This document shows positions 11,766-22,078 of a DNA stretch of 64,000 bases, in pieces. Within the stretch, counting starts at the first letter, position 1; each line of letters starts with the position of its first letter. A program made the translations under genes and the position numbers. Source of the stretch: Bacteroidota bacterium (GTDB taxonomy: Bacteria; Bacteroidota; Ignavibacteria; Kryptoniales; JAKASW01). The notes beneath the pieces were generated by a model. That model had not been told where the DNA came from, searched no databases, and saw nothing but the letters and a program-made list of their open reading frames with translations. The stretch lies in contig JAMCQL010000024.1 of NCBI GenBank assembly GCA_023381615.1, positions 3,266 to 67,265 of the forward strand. Direction: 5' to 3'.

Positions 11766-11794
11766 TTGCTTGTTTAACTGATGTCTTTTATATT
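11766..11794 (+). promoter_or_regulatory. Sigma-70-like promoter for the rpsL/ribosomal operon
   Basis: TTGCTT (11766-11771) and TATATT (11789-11794) are separated by 17 nt, immediately after the rpoC terminator and about 40 nt before rpsL. It is the natural start for the rpsL-rpsG-fusA-tuf transcript. The elements are near-consensus but unproven. Confidence 0.5.
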
Positions 11795-11834
11795 TATTTC
11801 TCTATGATGAAGGTACGTATTTTGGAGGAAAACA

Positions 11835-12215
11835 TTGCCGACAATTAATCAACTGATAAGGCAGGGGAGAGAAAGACTCCTTCTGAAAGGAAAGTCCCCC
11901 GCGCTTCAGGGAAACCCGCAAAAACGAGGTGTATGCACTCGTGTTTACACCACCACGCCAAAAAAGCCGAATTCGGCTCTCCGTAAAGTTGCGCGCGTTA
12001 GGCTGACGAATGGAATTGAAGTCACGGCCTATATCCCGGGCGAGGGACATAATCTTCAGGAACACTCTATCGTTTTGATTAGAGGCGGTCGCGTGAAAGA
12101 CCTGCCCGGCGTGCGTTACCACATCATTAGAGGCACTCTTGATACTGCCGGCGTTACTGACAGAAAACAAGGCAGATCAAAGTACGGTGCCAAGAAGCCC
12201 AAAGCTTCAGCTTAA
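11835..12215 (+). CDS. rpsL: 30S ribosomal protein S12
   Basis: 126 residues starting at TTG 11835 after TGGAGGAAA; only this start gives the canonical N-terminus [11 protein letters not shown]. The decoding-centre loops [15 protein letters not shown] and [11 protein letters not shown] are intact, with lysines in the sensitive (wild-type) state at the streptomycin positions. First gene of the cluster, 21 bp ahead of rpsG. Confidence 0.97.
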   Translation: MPTINQLIRQGRERLLLKGKSPALQGNPQKRGVCTRVYTTTPKKPNSALRKVARVRLTNGIEVTAYIPGEGHNLQEHSIVLIRGGRVKDLPGVRYHIIRGTLDTAGVTDRKQGRSKYGAKKPKASA

Positions 12216-12235
12216 AAAAACAAAAAGAGTTTAGT

Positions 12236-12703
12236 ATGAGGAAAAAGCGCTCTGACAGGCGTCAGGTGTTCCCTGACCCTAAATACAATGACGTGTTCGT
12301 TGCGAAGTTTGTAAACAACGTCATGGCTGCAGGTAAGAAGCATCGTGCGCGACGAGTTCTTTATGATGCTTTTGATATTATCGAGCAGCGTACAAAGCAG
12401 AATCCGCTGGATGTGTTCAGAAAGGCTTTGAACAATGTGCAGCCGATTATCGAAGTCCGTCCGAGAAGAGTCGGCGGTGCTACCTATCAGGTTCCGAGCG
12501 AAGTTCGTCCGGAGAGGAGTATTGCGCTTGGGATGAGGTGGCTTATCAGGTTTGCACGCGAGCGAAAAGATAAATCGATGTCGCTTAAGTTAGCTGCAGA
12601 AATTATTGCCGCTTCGAAGGGTGAAGGTAATGCCATTAAAAAGCGGGAAGACACACATAAGATGGCGGAAGCTAACAAGGCTTTTGCTCACTATAGATGG
12701 TAA
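12236..12703 (+). CDS. rpsG: 30S ribosomal protein S7
   Basis: 155 residues, typical length. Conserved S7 segments are the N-terminal RRKKR-like patch with [23 protein letters not shown] (about residues 76-90) and a C-terminal [20 protein letters not shown]-type helix. S7 nucleates assembly of the 30S head and lines the E site. ATG follows AAAGAG. It lies between rpsL and fusA as in most bacteria. Confidence 0.97.
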   Translation: MRKKRSDRRQVFPDPKYNDVFVAKFVNNVMAAGKKHRARRVLYDAFDIIEQRTKQNPLDVFRKALNNVQPIIEVRPRRVGGATYQVPSEVRPERSIALGMRWLIRFARERKDKSMSLKLAAEIIAASKGEGNAIKKREDTHKMAEANKAFAHYRW

Positions 12704-12731
12704 TTGAGATTGGAAGGTAATAGATAGATAT

Positions 12732-14831
12732 ATGCCGACGAGAGAGTATCCATTAGATCAAACGCGTAACATTGGTATTATGGCGCACATTGACGCCGGT
12801 AAGACAACTACGACTGAAAGAATTCTTTTCTATACAGGTAAAACCCACCGGCTTGGAGAAGTCCATGACGGTGCGGCAACAATGGATTTTATGGACCAGG
12901 AGAAAGAGCGCGGCATTACGATTACTTCAGCCGCGACGACATGTTTCTGGAGAGGCCACAACATTAATATCATTGATACGCCGGGACACGTCGACTTTAC
13001 TATAGAAGTTGAGCGTTCGCTGCGTGTACTCGACGGAGCGATTGCGCTTTTCTGCGCCGTTGGCGGAGTTGAACCGCAGTCAGAGACTGTCTGGCGGCAA
13101 GCCGATAAGTACGGTGTTCCCAGAATCGCCTTCGTAAATAAGATGGATCGTGTCGGCGCCGATTTCTTTAACGTGCTCCAGATGATGCGGGACAGGCTTG
13201 GTGCTAACCCGGTTCCTATTCAGCTTCCTATTGGCGAAGGAGACCTTTTCGCGGGCATCGTTGATCTTATCAAGATGAAAGCGGTGATGTATAACGAGTC
13301 AAACCTTGGAACGACTTGGGAAGAGTACGATATACCGCACGACCTTCAGAAGATTGCCCAGGAATATAGAACGAAGTTGCTCGAATCTGTCTCCGATGTG
13401 GATGACACGCTTCTCGCGAAGTATATCGAGGGCAAAGAAATTTCAGAGCGGGAAATTATTGCAACAATCAGAAAAGCGACTATTGAGTTAAAGATTGTTC
13501 CGGTTGCTTGTGGGACAGCTTTTAAAAACAAAGGCGTACAGCGTTTGTTGGATTGCGTCGTGGATTTCCTCCCATCCCCACTCGATGTTGGCGCAACGAA
13601 GGGACACGATTTGACTGGCGCTAATCAAGTTTCGCGGCAGCCTTCCGATACTGGAAAGTTTTCCGCATTGGCATTTAAGATTATGACCGATCCCTATGTC
13701 GGTAAGTTGACGTTCTTCAGAGTCTACAGCGGTATGATTTCCGGCGGTTCATACATATATAACTCCTCGACCGGAAGGAGAGAAAGAATTGGGCGCATTC
13801 TTAGAATGCACGCTAATCACCGCGAAGATATCGAAACCGCTTACACCGGCGATATCGTCGCAGCCGTCGGATTCAAGTATACAAAAACCGGCGACACGCT
13901 TTGCGACGAGTCTGCGCCGATCATTCTTGAGAAAATGGTATTCCCGGATCCGGTTATCTCGGTTGCGATCGAACCAAAGACAAAAGTCGATCAGGAAAAG
14001 CTCGTCGATTCTCTCCAAAAGTTGACGGAAGAGGACCCGACTTTCAGGATGCACACGAACGAGGAGACGGGCCAGACAATTATCAGCGGAATGGGGGAGC
14101 TTCATCTTGAAATTATAATCGACAGATTGAAGCGTGAGTTTAAAGTTGATGCGAATGTCGGCCGTCCGCAGGTTGCTTACAAGGAAACTATCAAGAAGAA
14201 AGTTGTTCAAGAAGGAAAGTTTATCAGGCAGTCCGGTGGACGCGGTCAGTATGGCCATGTGTGGGTGGAAATCGAACCCAACGAAAAAGGCAAAGGCTAC
14301 GAGTTTACAAACGCAATAGTCGGCGGTGTGGTTCCGAAGGAATATATCCCTGCAGTTTCGGAAGGTATTAAAGAAGCGCTTCACAGCGGTGTTCTCGCGG
14401 GTTACCCCGTTGTGGATATCAAAGTGAAGCTCTTTGATGGATCGTACCATGATGTAGATTCCAGTGAAATGGCTTTCAAAATAGCTGGAAGCATCGCTTT
14501 CAAGGAAGGTGCTAAGAAGGCAGATCCGGTTATACTCGAACCTATTATGGATGTCGAAGTCGTAACTCCGGAAGAATATCTTGGCGATGTCATGGGTGAT
14601 TTAAACTCTCGCCGCGGAAGAATCGAAGGAATTGGTTCAAGGAAAGATGCTCAGGTTGTAAAGGCGATGGTATCACTGTCCGAAATGTTTGGATACGCTA
14701 CGTCGCTTCGTTCGATGACACAGGGACGCGCAATTTTCACGATGCAGTTCTCGCATTATGATGAAGTGCCGCGAAGCATTGCGGAGCAAATTATTGAAAA
14801 AGTCCGTGGCAAGGAGTCTGTTGCCGCATGA
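12732..14831 (+). CDS. fusA: Elongation factor G
   Basis: 699 residues. G1 GHIDAGKT (about residues 18-25), switch [10 protein letters not shown] (about 81-88) and NKMD (about 136-139) are intact. Domains II-V follow, including the domain IV tip with [12 protein letters not shown]. It catalyses GTP-driven translocation. The histidine of switch II is present, as in an active translocase. 76 bp separate it from tuf. Confidence 0.97.
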   Translation: MPTREYPLDQTRNIGIMAHIDAGKTTTTERILFYTGKTHRLGEVHDGAATMDFMDQEKERGITITSAATTCFWRGHNINIIDTPGHVDFTIEVERSLRVLDGAIALFCAVGGVEPQSETVWRQADKYGVPRIAFVNKMDRVGADFFNVLQMMRDRLGANPVPIQLPIGEGDLFAGIVDLIKMKAVMYNESNLGTTWEEYDIPHDLQKIAQEYRTKLLESVSDVDDTLLAKYIEGKEISEREIIATIRKATIELKIVPVACGTAFKNKGVQRLLDCVVDFLPSPLDVGATKGHDLTGANQVSRQPSDTGKFSALAFKIMTDPYVGKLTFFRVYSGMISGGSYIYNSSTGRRERIGRILRMHANHREDIETAYTGDIVAAVGFKYTKTGDTLCDESAPIILEKMVFPDPVISVAIEPKTKVDQEKLVDSLQKLTEEDPTFRMHTNEETGQTIISGMGELHLEIIIDRLKREFKVDANVGRPQVAYKETIKKKVVQEGKFIRQSGGRGQYGHVWVEIEPNEKGKGYEFTNAIVGGVVPKEYIPAVSEGIKEALHSGVLAGYPVVDIKVKLFDGSYHDVDSSEMAFKIAGSIAFKEGAKKADPVILEPIMDVEVVTPEEYLGDVMGDLNSRRGRIEGIGSRKDAQVVKAMVSLSEMFGYATSLRSMTQGRAIFTMQFSHYDEVPRSIAEQIIEKVRGKESVAA

Positions 14832-14907
14832 CGAGAGACTTGTTTTCTCTCTGCCAGTTTATGTTGGGTTCAGTAAATAGTCTGAAAAAATTATAAGGAG
14901 AATTTAA

Positions 14908-16122
14908 ATGGCTAAAGAGAAATTTGATCGCAGTAAGCCGCACCTAAACGTTGGTACGATCGGGCACATCGACCACGGTAAGACGACGCTTACTTCTGCA
15001 ATTACGCTTACTCTTGCGAAAAAAGGTTTGGCTTCCGCAAGAAGTTTTGACAGTATCGACAATGCGCCTGAAGAGAAGGCGCGCGGTATAACCATCGCCA
15101 CAGCGCACGTTGAATATGCGACGGCGGCCAGGCACTACGCACACGTAGACTGCCCAGGGCACGCCGATTACATAAAGAATATGATCACGGGTGCTGCTCA
15201 GATGGATGGCGCTATTCTCGTCGTTGCCGCAAACGACGGTCCTATGCCCCAGACTCGCGAGCACATTCTACTTGCCCGTCAGGTCGGAGTGCCGAAAATC
15301 GTTGTCTTCATGAACAAGGTTGATATGGTTGACGATCCCGAGCTTCTTGATCTCGTGGAAGTCGAAGTTCGCGACCTTCTGAAGAAATATGATTTCCCCG
15401 GCGATGAGATCCCGGTGATTCGCGGCAGCGCTCTTAAGGCAATGGAAGCCGGAAACGATCCCAATGCTTCAGCCGATGATCCCCGTTTCAAATGTATATA
15501 TGAATTGATGGACGCGGTTGACAGCTATATCCCGCTTCCCGCGCGCAGCGTCGACAAGCCGTTCTTGATGCCGGTCGAAGACGTTTTCACGATCACCGGT
15601 CGCGGTACAGTGGGAACAGGGCGTGTCGAGCGCGGCAAAGTGAAAGTCGGCGAAGAAATCGAAGTCATCGGTCTTGGTCAGCACAAGAAAGCCGTGGTGA
15701 CCGGACTTGAAATGTTCAGAAAAGAACTCGACGAAGGATTGGCTGGAGATAATCTCGGTGCACTTCTTCGCGGCGTTGAAAAGACCGAACTCGAGCGCGG
15801 AATGGTTCTTGCGAAACCGGGTTCAATCACTCCGCACACAAAGTTTACTGCGCAGGTTTACGTCCTGAGCAAAGATGAAGGTGGACGACATACTCCGTTC
15901 TTTAAAGGTTATCGTCCGCAGTTCTATTTCCGTACGACCGACGTTACCGGCTCAGTCACTGAGTTTCCTGCCGGAACTGAAATGGTTATGCCCGGTGATA
16001 ACGTCGACAATTTGAGAATTGAACTCATCACTCCAATCGCTATGGAAGAAGGTCTTCGTTTCGCTATCCGCGAAGGCGGACATACCGTTGGAGCTGGTGT
16101 CGTTACAAAGATTATTGAATAA
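14908..16122 (+). CDS. tuf: Elongation factor Tu
   Basis: 404 residues, slightly longer than the usual 394-400. The difference is a small insertion near residue 185 ([15 protein letters not shown]) between the G-domain SALKA motif and [17 protein letters not shown] (19-26), DCPGHADY (about 80-87) and NKVD are intact, and [11 protein letters not shown] replaces the more common GITINTAHVEY. It delivers aminoacyl-tRNA to the ribosome. Good AAGGAG site upstream. Confidence 0.97.
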   Translation: MAKEKFDRSKPHLNVGTIGHIDHGKTTLTSAITLTLAKKGLASARSFDSIDNAPEEKARGITIATAHVEYATAARHYAHVDCPGHADYIKNMITGAAQMDGAILVVAANDGPMPQTREHILLARQVGVPKIVVFMNKVDMVDDPELLDLVEVEVRDLLKKYDFPGDEIPVIRGSALKAMEAGNDPNASADDPRFKCIYELMDAVDSYIPLPARSVDKPFLMPVEDVFTITGRGTVGTGRVERGKVKVGEEIEVIGLGQHKKAVVTGLEMFRKELDEGLAGDNLGALLRGVEKTELERGMVLAKPGSITPHTKFTAQVYVLSKDEGGRHTPFFKGYRPQFYFRTTDVTGSVTEFPAGTEMVMPGDNVDNLRIELITPIAMEEGLRFAIREGGHTVGAGVVTKIIE

Positions 16123-16150
16123 CTATAACTATGAACGCTGACAAAATAAT

Positions 16151-16183
16151 GTCCACAGGATCCTGTCCAAAGGATCCTTTGGA
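16151..16183 (+). repeat. Double GGATCC palindrome between tuf and rpsJ
   Basis: ACAGGATCCTGT (16155-16166) is followed directly by the perfect 18-bp palindrome TCCAAAGGATCCTTTGGA (16166-16183). It ends 8 nt before the GCGAGGT ribosome binding site of rpsJ. This is the cleanest copy of the GGATCC subtype in the window. Confidence 0.85.
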
Positions 16184-16202
16184 TGGAGAAGCGAGGTAAG
16201 CT

Positions 16203-16511
16203 GTGGCTGGTCAGACTATCAGGATAAAATTGAAATCCTATGATCATGCTCTGATTGATAAGTCGGCAGAGAAAATTGTTCGGACAATTAAATCCACAGG
16301 CGCTGTGGTTTCCGGTCCGATTCCGTTGCCGACAAAGAAAACAATTTACACCGTTCTTCGTTCGCCGCACGTCGACAAGCGAAGCAGGGAACAGTTCGAA
16401 CTCCGACAACACAAGCGCTTGATTTACATTTATAACGCTTCGTCGAAGTCCGTCGATTCTTTGACAAAGCTCGATTTGCCTGCGGGTGTCGACGTAGAGA
16501 TGAAAGTCTAA
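16203..16511 (+). CDS. rpsJ: 30S ribosomal protein S10
   Basis: 102 residues from GTG 16203, 5 nt after GCGAGGT. Contains the S10 motifs [10 protein letters not shown] and [11 protein letters not shown], and [13 protein letters not shown]. Besides its place in the 30S head, S10 is the NusE antitermination partner of NusB and NusG. First gene of the S10 part of the cluster. Confidence 0.97.
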   Translation: MAGQTIRIKLKSYDHALIDKSAEKIVRTIKSTGAVVSGPIPLPTKKTIYTVLRSPHVDKRSREQFELRQHKRLIYIYNASSKSVDSLTKLDLPAGVDVEMKV

Positions 16512-16545
16512 TCAGCACAGTTTATGAAAATGTTTAATTTCCTTG

Positions 16546-16565
16546 TCCCGAAGGGATCCAAAGGA
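16546..16565 (+). repeat. TCCCGAAGGGATCC-type palindrome before rplC
   Basis: TCCCGAAGGGATCCAAAGGA (16546-16565) joins a TCCC...GGGA half-palindrome to a GGATCC core. It lies 20 nt before the rplC start codon. Confidence 0.75.
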
Positions 16566-16584
16566 GAAACCGGAGTTTGAGATA

Positions 16585-17211
16585 ATGAGTGGTCTGCTTG
16601 GCAAAAAACTCGGTATGACTAGCGTTTTCGATGAGAGAGGGAGTTCTATCTCCGTTACCGTAATCGAAGCTGGTCCCTGCCCAATTACTGGAATCAGGAC
16701 AAAGGAGCGGGACGGTTATGAAGCGCTTCAACTTGGCTTCGGAGAGAGCCCCGAACGTATCATTACTAAACCGATGAAAGGGCATTTTGCGAAAGCCGGT
16801 GTAAAACCGCCGCGAGTGCTCGGCGAGTTTGATGGATTTGAAATTGGCTCTTATAAGCTTGGCGATTTGATAAGCGTCGATAAGATATTCTCGGTTGGAG
16901 ATGAGGTTTCAGTAAGCGGCACGTCAAAGGGAAAAGGTTTTCAAGGCGTTGTTAAACGTCATCATTTTGGCGGCGGTGCGGTAACTCACGGCCAGAGCGA
17001 CAGAACTCGCGCGCCGGGTTCGGTCGGCAGTTCTTCTTATCCGTCAAGAACCTTCAAAGGGCTTAGGATGGCGGGAAGGATGGGAGGGAAGCGTTCCACT
17101 GTGAAGAATTTGAAAGTTGTTCGCTTGATTCCCGATTCAAATTTGATTTTGGTTGAAGGCTCAGTGCCCGGCCCGACAAATGGTTTCTTGGAAATTTGTC
17201 ACAAAAAATGA
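16585..17211 (+). CDS. rplC: 50S ribosomal protein L3
   Basis: 208 residues from ATG 16585, 9 nt after CGGAG. A frame open back to 16543 would only add repeat-encoded residues. N-terminus is LLGKKLGMTSVFDERG; KGKGFQGVVKRHHFGGG and the Gly-rich loop near RMAGRMGGKR mark the extension reaching the peptidyl-transferase centre. It is 32 bp upstream of rplD. Confidence 0.95.
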   Translation: MSGLLGKKLGMTSVFDERGSSISVTVIEAGPCPITGIRTKERDGYEALQLGFGESPERIITKPMKGHFAKAGVKPPRVLGEFDGFEIGSYKLGDLISVDKIFSVGDEVSVSGTSKGKGFQGVVKRHHFGGGAVTHGQSDRTRAPGSVGSSSYPSRTFKGLRMAGRMGGKRSTVKNLKVVRLIPDSNLILVEGSVPGPTNGFLEICHKK

Positions 17212-17243
17212 TCCCATTGGGAGAAGTGAAAGAGGCTGCCAAG

Positions 17244-17879
17244 ATGCAATTAGAAGTTTTGAGAATCGATGGAAGTAAAACAGGAGAGAAGGTCGAACTC
17301 TCACCTGCAATTTTTGAAATTGTCCCGAGCGATCAGGCAATTTATCAGACCGTAACCGCTTATCTGGCAAACGCGCGTCAGGGTACGCATAAGACCAAGA
17401 CTCGCGCTGAAGTCAGCGGCGGCGGCAAGAAACCCTGGAAGCAAAAGCACACGGGAAGAGCGCGAAGCGGATCGATCCGAAATCCCGTATGGGTCGGAGG
17501 CGGAACGATATTTGGGCCAACACCTCACGATTACGAAAAGAAAGTCAACGAGAAAGTTAAGACGCTCGCAAAGAAATCTGCGCTGACTTACAAGGCGAAA
17601 GACACCAACTTAGTTGTCGTCGAAGATTTCACACTGGATGAATTTAAGACAAAGCGCGTCGTTGAAATCCTGAACTCACTTGGGCTCAAAGGGAAGAAGG
17701 TTCTAATGCTTCTCCCGAAGAACGACAAGAATATTTTTATATCGAGCAGAAATTTGCCGAAAGTTTTCGTTAAAGATGCCGTCGGCGCTTCTACTTACGA
17801 ACTCCTGAACAACGATGTCATTTTGTTCCAGAAGAGTGCGTTAACTGCTTTACAAGATAAATTGGTCGGAGAAGCATGA
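17244..17879 (+). CDS. rplD: 50S ribosomal protein L4
   Basis: 211 residues from ATG 17244, 8 nt after AAAGAGG. An upstream TTG at 17196 would overlap rplC and add a non-homologous stretch. The exit-tunnel loop is recognisable at TRAEVSGGGKKPWKQKHTGR (about residues 48-67). L4 lines the peptide tunnel and in some bacteria represses the S10 operon. It overlaps rplW by 4 bp. Confidence 0.94.
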   Translation: MQLEVLRIDGSKTGEKVELSPAIFEIVPSDQAIYQTVTAYLANARQGTHKTKTRAEVSGGGKKPWKQKHTGRARSGSIRNPVWVGGGTIFGPTPHDYEKKVNEKVKTLAKKSALTYKAKDTNLVVVEDFTLDEFKTKRVVEILNSLGLKGKKVLMLLPKNDKNIFISSRNLPKVFVKDAVGASTYELLNNDVILFQKSALTALQDKLVGEA

Positions 17880-18169
17880 TGAGTGCGGTTTTAATTAGGC
17901 CTTTGCTGACGGAGAAGAATACCAAGCTGCAGGAAAAGCATCAGTACGCCTTCGAAGTTTCAAGGGATTCAAACAAGATTGAGATATCAAGAGAAATTGA
18001 AAAGCGCTTCAAAGTAAAAGTAAAAAGCGTTCGTACCGTAGTCGTCAAAGGAAAACTAATTGCTACGCTTACCAAACGAGGAAGATTTGAGGGAAGGCGT
18101 CCCGACAGGAAAAAGGCGATAGTGACTTTGAAGGAAGGTTTCACAATTGATTTGCTTGAGACCGCATAG
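17876..18169 (+). CDS. rplW: 50S ribosomal protein L23
   Basis: 97 residues. Shows VLIRPLLTEKNTKLQEKHQYAFEV at the N-terminus and the KVKSVRTVVVKGK strand. L23 lies at the tunnel exit and is the docking site for trigger factor and SRP. Two adjacent ATGs (17876 and 17879) are possible; the first gives the 4-bp ATGA overlap with rplD. 17 bp to rplB. Confidence 0.94.
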   Translation: MMSAVLIRPLLTEKNTKLQEKHQYAFEVSRDSNKIEISREIEKRFKVKVKSVRTVVVKGKLIATLTKRGRFEGRRPDRKKAIVTLKEGFTIDLLETA

Positions 18170-18186
18170 TTTGAAAGGATTTTGAA

Positions 18187-19014
18187 ATGGGTTTAAGAAA
18201 ACTAAAGCCGACGACGCCAGCGACTCGCTTTTACACGGTCTCGACATTTGAGGAAGTGACGAGGGCGAAGCCTGAAAAGGCGCTTGTTGTTCCTCTTAAG
18301 AGCAACGGCGGAAGGAACAACCAGGGACGAATAACTTCTCGTCACCGCGGCGGTGCGCATAAAAAGCTCTACCGCATCATCGACTTCAAGAGAGATAAGA
18401 CCGGAGTCGATGCGAAAGTTGCCGCAATCGAATATGATCCCAACCGCAATGCCCGCATCGCGCTGCTTCATTACGTTGACGGAGAAAAGCGGTATATCAT
18501 TGCTCCGGACGGTTTGAAAGTTGGTGATGTCGTTCAAACCGGCGAACAGGCTGAAATAAAAGTCGGTAACGCAATTCCACTGAAAAATATTCCTGTTGGA
18601 ACGACAATCCACAGCATTGAGATGAAACAGGGAAAGGGTGCGCAATTGGCTCGAAGCGCAGGGAATTCAGCTCAGATCGCGGCGAAAGAAGGAGATTATG
18701 CTACTCTCAAGCTTCCTTCCGGCGAGATGCGTATGGTAAGAGTGGAGTGTAAGGCAACAATAGGTGTTGTCGGCAACGCTGAATACGAGAACATCAGTTG
18801 GGGCAAGGCAGGAAGAATGCGTTGGTTCGGCGTAAGGCCTCAGTCCCGCGGTGTAGTCATGAACCCTGTCGATCATCCGCACGGCGGCGGTGAAGGAAAA
18901 TCTCCACAAGGTAATCCACATCCCGTATCGCCCTGGGGCTGGAAGACAAAGGGAATGAAAACTCGGAAAAAGAAAAAGCAGTCAAGCAAATATATAGTGA
19001 AACGCAAAAAATAA
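18187..19014 (+). CDS. rplB: 50S ribosomal protein L2
   Basis: 275 residues. The N-terminal KPTTPATRF, central [19 protein letters not shown] and the C-terminal [13 protein letters not shown] loop with its functional histidine are all present. L2 is needed for subunit association and peptidyl-transferase activity. AAAGGAT precedes the ATG. 13 bp to rpsS. Confidence 0.97.
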   Translation: MGLRKLKPTTPATRFYTVSTFEEVTRAKPEKALVVPLKSNGGRNNQGRITSRHRGGAHKKLYRIIDFKRDKTGVDAKVAAIEYDPNRNARIALLHYVDGEKRYIIAPDGLKVGDVVQTGEQAEIKVGNAIPLKNIPVGTTIHSIEMKQGKGAQLARSAGNSAQIAAKEGDYATLKLPSGEMRMVRVECKATIGVVGNAEYENISWGKAGRMRWFGVRPQSRGVVMNPVDHPHGGGEGKSPQGNPHPVSPWGWKTKGMKTRKKKKQSSKYIVKRKK

Positions 19015-19027
19015 CGGTTGAGATAAT

Positions 19028-19315
19028 ATGGCGCGTTCGTTAAAAAAAGGTATTTTCGTTGATGCTAAGCTTCTCAAAAAAATTGAGGAGCTCAATAAGA
19101 AAAATCAAAAGAAGGTGATCAAAACCTGGGCTCGCGGTAGTATGATCGTTCCCGACTTTATTGGTCACACTTTTGCAGTTCACAACGGGAACAAATTTAT
19201 TCCGGTTTATATCATCGAAGCGATGGTCGGCCACAGGCTTGGTGAATTTGCTCCGACCCGCACATTCAGGACGCACCCCGGAACTAAGTCAGAAAAAACT
19301 GCAACGGCTGGATAA
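19028..19315 (+). CDS. rpsS: 30S ribosomal protein S19
   Basis: 95 residues with [20 protein letters not shown] at the N-terminus and [17 protein letters not shown] near the C-terminus, the normal S19 pattern. S19 contacts the A-site side of the 30S head with S13. 13 bp to rplV. Confidence 0.97.
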   Translation: MARSLKKGIFVDAKLLKKIEELNKKNQKKVIKTWARGSMIVPDFIGHTFAVHNGNKFIPVYIIEAMVGHRLGEFAPTRTFRTHPGTKSEKTATAG

Positions 19316-19328
19316 GGAGTTTAAGCAA

Positions 19329-19673
19329 ATGGAATCACGTGCAGTTGCCAGATATATCGGATCTTCGCCAAGGAAAATGAGGCTTGTTGTTGATCTCATT
19401 AGAGGCAAGAGCGTTGGACAGGCTCTCTCAATTCTACATTTCTCGCCGAAGCACGCATCGAAGGATGCGGAGAAGGCTGTTCGTTCGGCTGTAGCCAACA
19501 TCATGAACAGAGAAGATGTCGGCAAGGTTGATGAAGAGAGTTTATATGTTAAAGAAATTTTCGTCGATGGCGGACCTGTGGCAAAAAGAGTTATGCCTGC
19601 TCCGATGGGACGCGCATATCGAATTAGGAAAAGAAGCAACCACATAACAGTTGTTGTGGCAACCAGAGAATGA
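19329..19673 (+). CDS. rplV: 50S ribosomal protein L22
   Basis: 114 residues from ATG 19329 after AAGGAGT (19315-19321). The frame is open further upstream inside rpsS but that part is not L22. Motifs are RYIGSSPRKMRLVVDLIRGK (residues 9-28) and the tunnel hairpin around PAPMGRAYRIRKRSNHI. L22 lines the tunnel constriction with L4. A palindromic repeat follows at 19685. Confidence 0.95.
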   Translation: MESRAVARYIGSSPRKMRLVVDLIRGKSVGQALSILHFSPKHASKDAEKAVRSAVANIMNREDVGKVDEESLYVKEIFVDGGPVAKRVMPAPMGRAYRIRKRSNHITVVVATRE

Positions 19674-19684
19674 AACTAATCCAG

Positions 19685-19706
19685 AGGATCCCGACGTCGT
19701 CGGGAC
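19685..19706 (+). repeat. TCCCGAC palindrome between rplV and rpsC
   Basis: TCCCGACGTCGTCGGGA (19689-19705) is a near-perfect palindrome preceded by AGGA, so a GGATCC-like half joins it. The GGAGG ribosome binding site of rpsC begins 12 nt further on. Confidence 0.8.
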
Positions 19707-19727
19707 TGATTGATTTAGGAGGAACTT

Positions 19728-20369
19728 TTGGGACAAAAGACAAATCCTATCGGCTTTAGGCTCGGAATTACTCGCGATTGGGACTCGACATGGTTTGAAC
19801 GCAAGGGTTATTCGACTCTATTAAAAGAAGACGAGAAGGTGAGAAATTATCTACGAAGCCGTCTTAACAAAGCGGGCGTTTCGCGGTTGGCTATCGAGCG
19901 TAAGGGAAGCCAGATGACGGTATCGATTCACACGAGCCGTCCGGGAATCGTCATTGGTAAGAGCGGAAAAGATGTCAATCAACTTGAAGCTGAATTGAAA
20001 AAGTTGACCAGCAGAGAAGCCGTGAAGATTAAGACTTTCGAGATCAAACGTCCAGAACTTGATGCTTATTTAGTTGCAGAAAATATTGCCAATCAACTTG
20101 AAGGAAGAATCAATTTCCGCCGCGCGATGAAGAATGCCATAACATCGGCGATGCGAATGGGAGCCGAAGGCGTCCGCGTTATGTGCGCCGGAAGACTTGG
20201 CGGAGCGGAAATTGCCCGAACTGAACAGTACCGTGAAGGAAGAGTTCCTCTGCACACACTTCGTGCCGACATCGACTATGCCAGCGTTGCTGCGAGGACG
20301 ATTTATGGGTTGATTGGCGTAAAGGTTTGGATCTGCCGCGGTGAAGTCTACGGACCGCTGCCGAGATGA
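19728..20369 (+). CDS. rpsC: 30S ribosomal protein S3
   Basis: 213 residues from TTG 19728 after GGAGGAAC. This start gives the canonical [14 protein letters not shown]-terminus. The KH domain is at about residues 60-85 ([14 protein letters not shown]), and the C-terminal domain contains [13 protein letters not shown]3 forms part of the mRNA entry helicase site. 40 bp to rplP with a repeat between. Confidence 0.96.
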   Translation: MGQKTNPIGFRLGITRDWDSTWFERKGYSTLLKEDEKVRNYLRSRLNKAGVSRLAIERKGSQMTVSIHTSRPGIVIGKSGKDVNQLEAELKKLTSREAVKIKTFEIKRPELDAYLVAENIANQLEGRINFRRAMKNAITSAMRMGAEGVRVMCAGRLGGAEIARTEQYREGRVPLHTLRADIDYASVAARTIYGLIGVKVWICRGEVYGPLPR

Positions 20370-20380
20370 TTTTCCAGAAT

Positions 20381-20396
20381 GGATCCCTTAGGGACA
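20381..20396 (+). repeat. Short GGATCCC palindrome before rplP
   Basis: GGATCCCTTAGGGACA (20381-20396) contains TCCCTTAGGGA. The same TCCCTTAGGGAT module appears inside rpmD (25137-25149). It sits directly before the AAGGAGA ribosome binding site of rplP. Confidence 0.65.
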
Positions 20397-20409
20397 AGGA
20401 GACGCAAAA

Positions 20410-20829
20410 ATGTTAATGCCGAAAAGAGTAAAATACAGAAAGACTCAGCGCGGAAGAATGCGAGGTAAAGCTCAACGCGGCAGTACTATCGCATTTGGTG
20501 ATTTCGGATTGAAGGCACTTGAGCCGGGCTGGATCACTGCTCGACAAATCGAAGCGGCTCGTGTTGCACTAACAAGGGAAATGAAGCGCAATGGGAAAAT
20601 CTGGATCAGAATTTTCCCGGATAAACCGGTTACAAAGAAACCGGCTGAAACAAGAATGGGAAAAGGAAAAGGTATGCCGGAGTTTTGGGTTGCCGTCGTG
20701 AAGCCGGGAAGGGTCATGTTTGAAATCGGTGGTGTTACCACCGCTCTTGCGGAAGAAGCGCTGAGGCTTGCCGCTCATAAGCTTCCGATCAAAACAAAGT
20801 TTGTTGTAAGAATGGATTACGAGGGTTAA
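20410..20829 (+). CDS. rplP: 50S ribosomal protein L16
   Basis: 139 residues. [21 protein letters not shown] at the N-terminus and [18 protein letters not shown] in the middle are diagnostic. L16 organises the A-site tRNA acceptor region. ATG 20410 is 8 nt after AAGGAGA; an internal ATG two codons later is possible. It ends 4 bp before rpmC. Confidence 0.96.
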   Translation: MLMPKRVKYRKTQRGRMRGKAQRGSTIAFGDFGLKALEPGWITARQIEAARVALTREMKRNGKIWIRIFPDKPVTKKPAETRMGKGKGMPEFWVAVVKPGRVMFEIGGVTTALAEEALRLAAHKLPIKTKFVVRMDYEG

Positions 20830-20833
20830 CAGA

Positions 20834-21079
20834 ATGATAAAGCCCCATGAAATCCGCGCAATGTCTGAAAAGGAAATTTTGCAGCGTATAAAGGATAATC
20901 TTGAAGCACTTGACAAGATGAACTTTCAGAAGGCAGTTGGCGGAGAGGTGAAGAACCCGGTGCAAGTCAGGTTCTTGAAAAAAGAGATTGCAAGAATGAG
21001 GACGATTCTTCGCGAGCGTGAGAACGAAGCTAAGAAAGACACCTCTGCAAGCAACTCAGAGAAGGTTGAGGTTGCCTGA
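20834..21079 (+). CDS. rpmC: 50S ribosomal protein L29
   Basis: 81 residues, slightly long for L29 (60-70). The conserved [14 protein letters not shown] helix and [19 protein letters not shown] are at residues 4-17 and 45-63. The last 15 or so residues are a polar tail. L29 sits near the tunnel exit beside L23. Stop and rpsQ start overlap by one base (TGATG). Confidence 0.93.
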   Translation: MIKPHEIRAMSEKEILQRIKDNLEALDKMNFQKAVGGEVKNPVQVRFLKKEIARMRTILRERENEAKKDTSASNSEKVEVA

Positions 21080-21348
21080 TGGAAAGCTCAGTCAAAGAAA
21101 GAAGTTTGCGTAAAGTCAGGATCGGAAAAGTGGTCAGCAACAAAATGCAGAAGTCTATTGTCGTAAGTATCGAGAGGCTTGTGCCGCATCCGCTTTACAA
21201 AAAGTATTCAAAGAGAACTACGACGCTGATGGCGCACGATGAGAAAAACGAAGCTCGGATTGGTGACGTTGTGAAAATAATGGAGACCCGTCCGTTGGCT
21301 AAGAATAAACGCTGGCGCCTTGTAGAAATTGTCGAAAAAGCAAAGTAA
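21079..21348 (+). CDS. rpsQ: 30S ribosomal protein S17
   Basis: 89 residues. Shows [30 protein letters not shown] (in two runs) and [21 protein letters not shown], the OB-fold pattern of S17. It binds 16S rRNA helix 11 early in assembly. It begins on the rpmC stop codon, so translation is probably coupled. Confidence 0.96.
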   Translation: MESSVKERSLRKVRIGKVVSNKMQKSIVVSIERLVPHPLYKKYSKRTTTLMAHDEKNEARIGDVVKIMETRPLAKNKRWRLVEIVEKAK

Positions 21349-21362
21349 CGGAGGTTTAGAAA

Positions 21363-21731
21363 TTGATTCAAGAGGAGACAAATCTCGTTGTTGCCGACAA
21401 TTCGGGCGCAAAGAAAGTCCGCTGTATCAGAGTACTCGGCGGGCATGACAGACGTTATGCCGGACTCGGGGATCTGATCGTTGTCGCGGTTAAGCAAGCT
21501 ATTCCGGGCGCCGAAGTTAAGAAAGGCGACGTGTCGAAAGCGGTCGTAGTGCGTACCAAGAAGGAGTACAAAAGGCCTGACGGTACTTTCATCAGGTTCG
21601 ATGAGAATGCGGCTGTTCTTTTGAACGCGCAAGGTGAGCCGCGCGGTACACGTATCTTCGGCCCGGTTGCGCGCGAACTTCGCGAAAAACAATTCATGAA
21701 AATAGTTTCATTGGCACCCGAAGTTCTTTAA
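21363..21731 (+). CDS. rplN: 50S ribosomal protein L14
   Basis: 122 residues from TTG 21363, 5-6 nt after GGAGGT. This gives the canonical start [29 protein letters not shown] is near the C-terminus. L14 forms the B8 inter-subunit bridge and binds the silencing factor RsfS in other bacteria. 14 bp to rplX. Confidence 0.96.
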   Translation: MIQEETNLVVADNSGAKKVRCIRVLGGHDRRYAGLGDLIVVAVKQAIPGAEVKKGDVSKAVVVRTKKEYKRPDGTFIRFDENAAVLLNAQGEPRGTRIFGPVARELREKQFMKIVSLAPEVL

Positions 21732-21745
21732 GAGAGGTTTTTAGA

Positions 21746-22066
21746 ATGCACGTCCATAAGAATGATATGGTTTTGGTAATAGGCGGCAACTCGCGTGGGA
21801 AAACCGGAAAGGTTTTGCGCGTTATGCTGGACAAGCAAAAAGTGCTTGTCGAAGGCGTCAATGTCAGAAAGCGCCACACAAGGCCGACCGCGAAAATGCC
21901 GGCCGGCGGAATACTCGAACGCGAACTGCCGATTCATACTTCGAACGTTATGGTGATATGTCCGAAGTGCAATAATGCGAGCCGCCTCGGATATACGACT
22001 GTGGCAGGTGCGGCGGGACGCAGGCAGAAGATGAGAGTCTGTAAGAACTGTAACGAAATGTTTTAA
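21746..22066 (+). CDS. rplX: 50S ribosomal protein L24
   Basis: 106 residues. The N-terminal KOW motif lies at about residues 8-24 (VLVIGGNSRGKTGKV). The C-terminal part keeps a CPKC...CKNC zinc-ribbon-like set of cysteines seen in many bacterial L24 proteins. L24 starts 50S assembly. 12 bp to rplE. Confidence 0.95.
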   Translation: MHVHKNDMVLVIGGNSRGKTGKVLRVMLDKQKVLVEGVNVRKRHTRPTAKMPAGGILERELPIHTSNVMVICPKCNNASRLGYTTVAGAAGRRQKMRVCKNCNEMF

Positions 22067-22078
22067 TAGAGTCTAAAA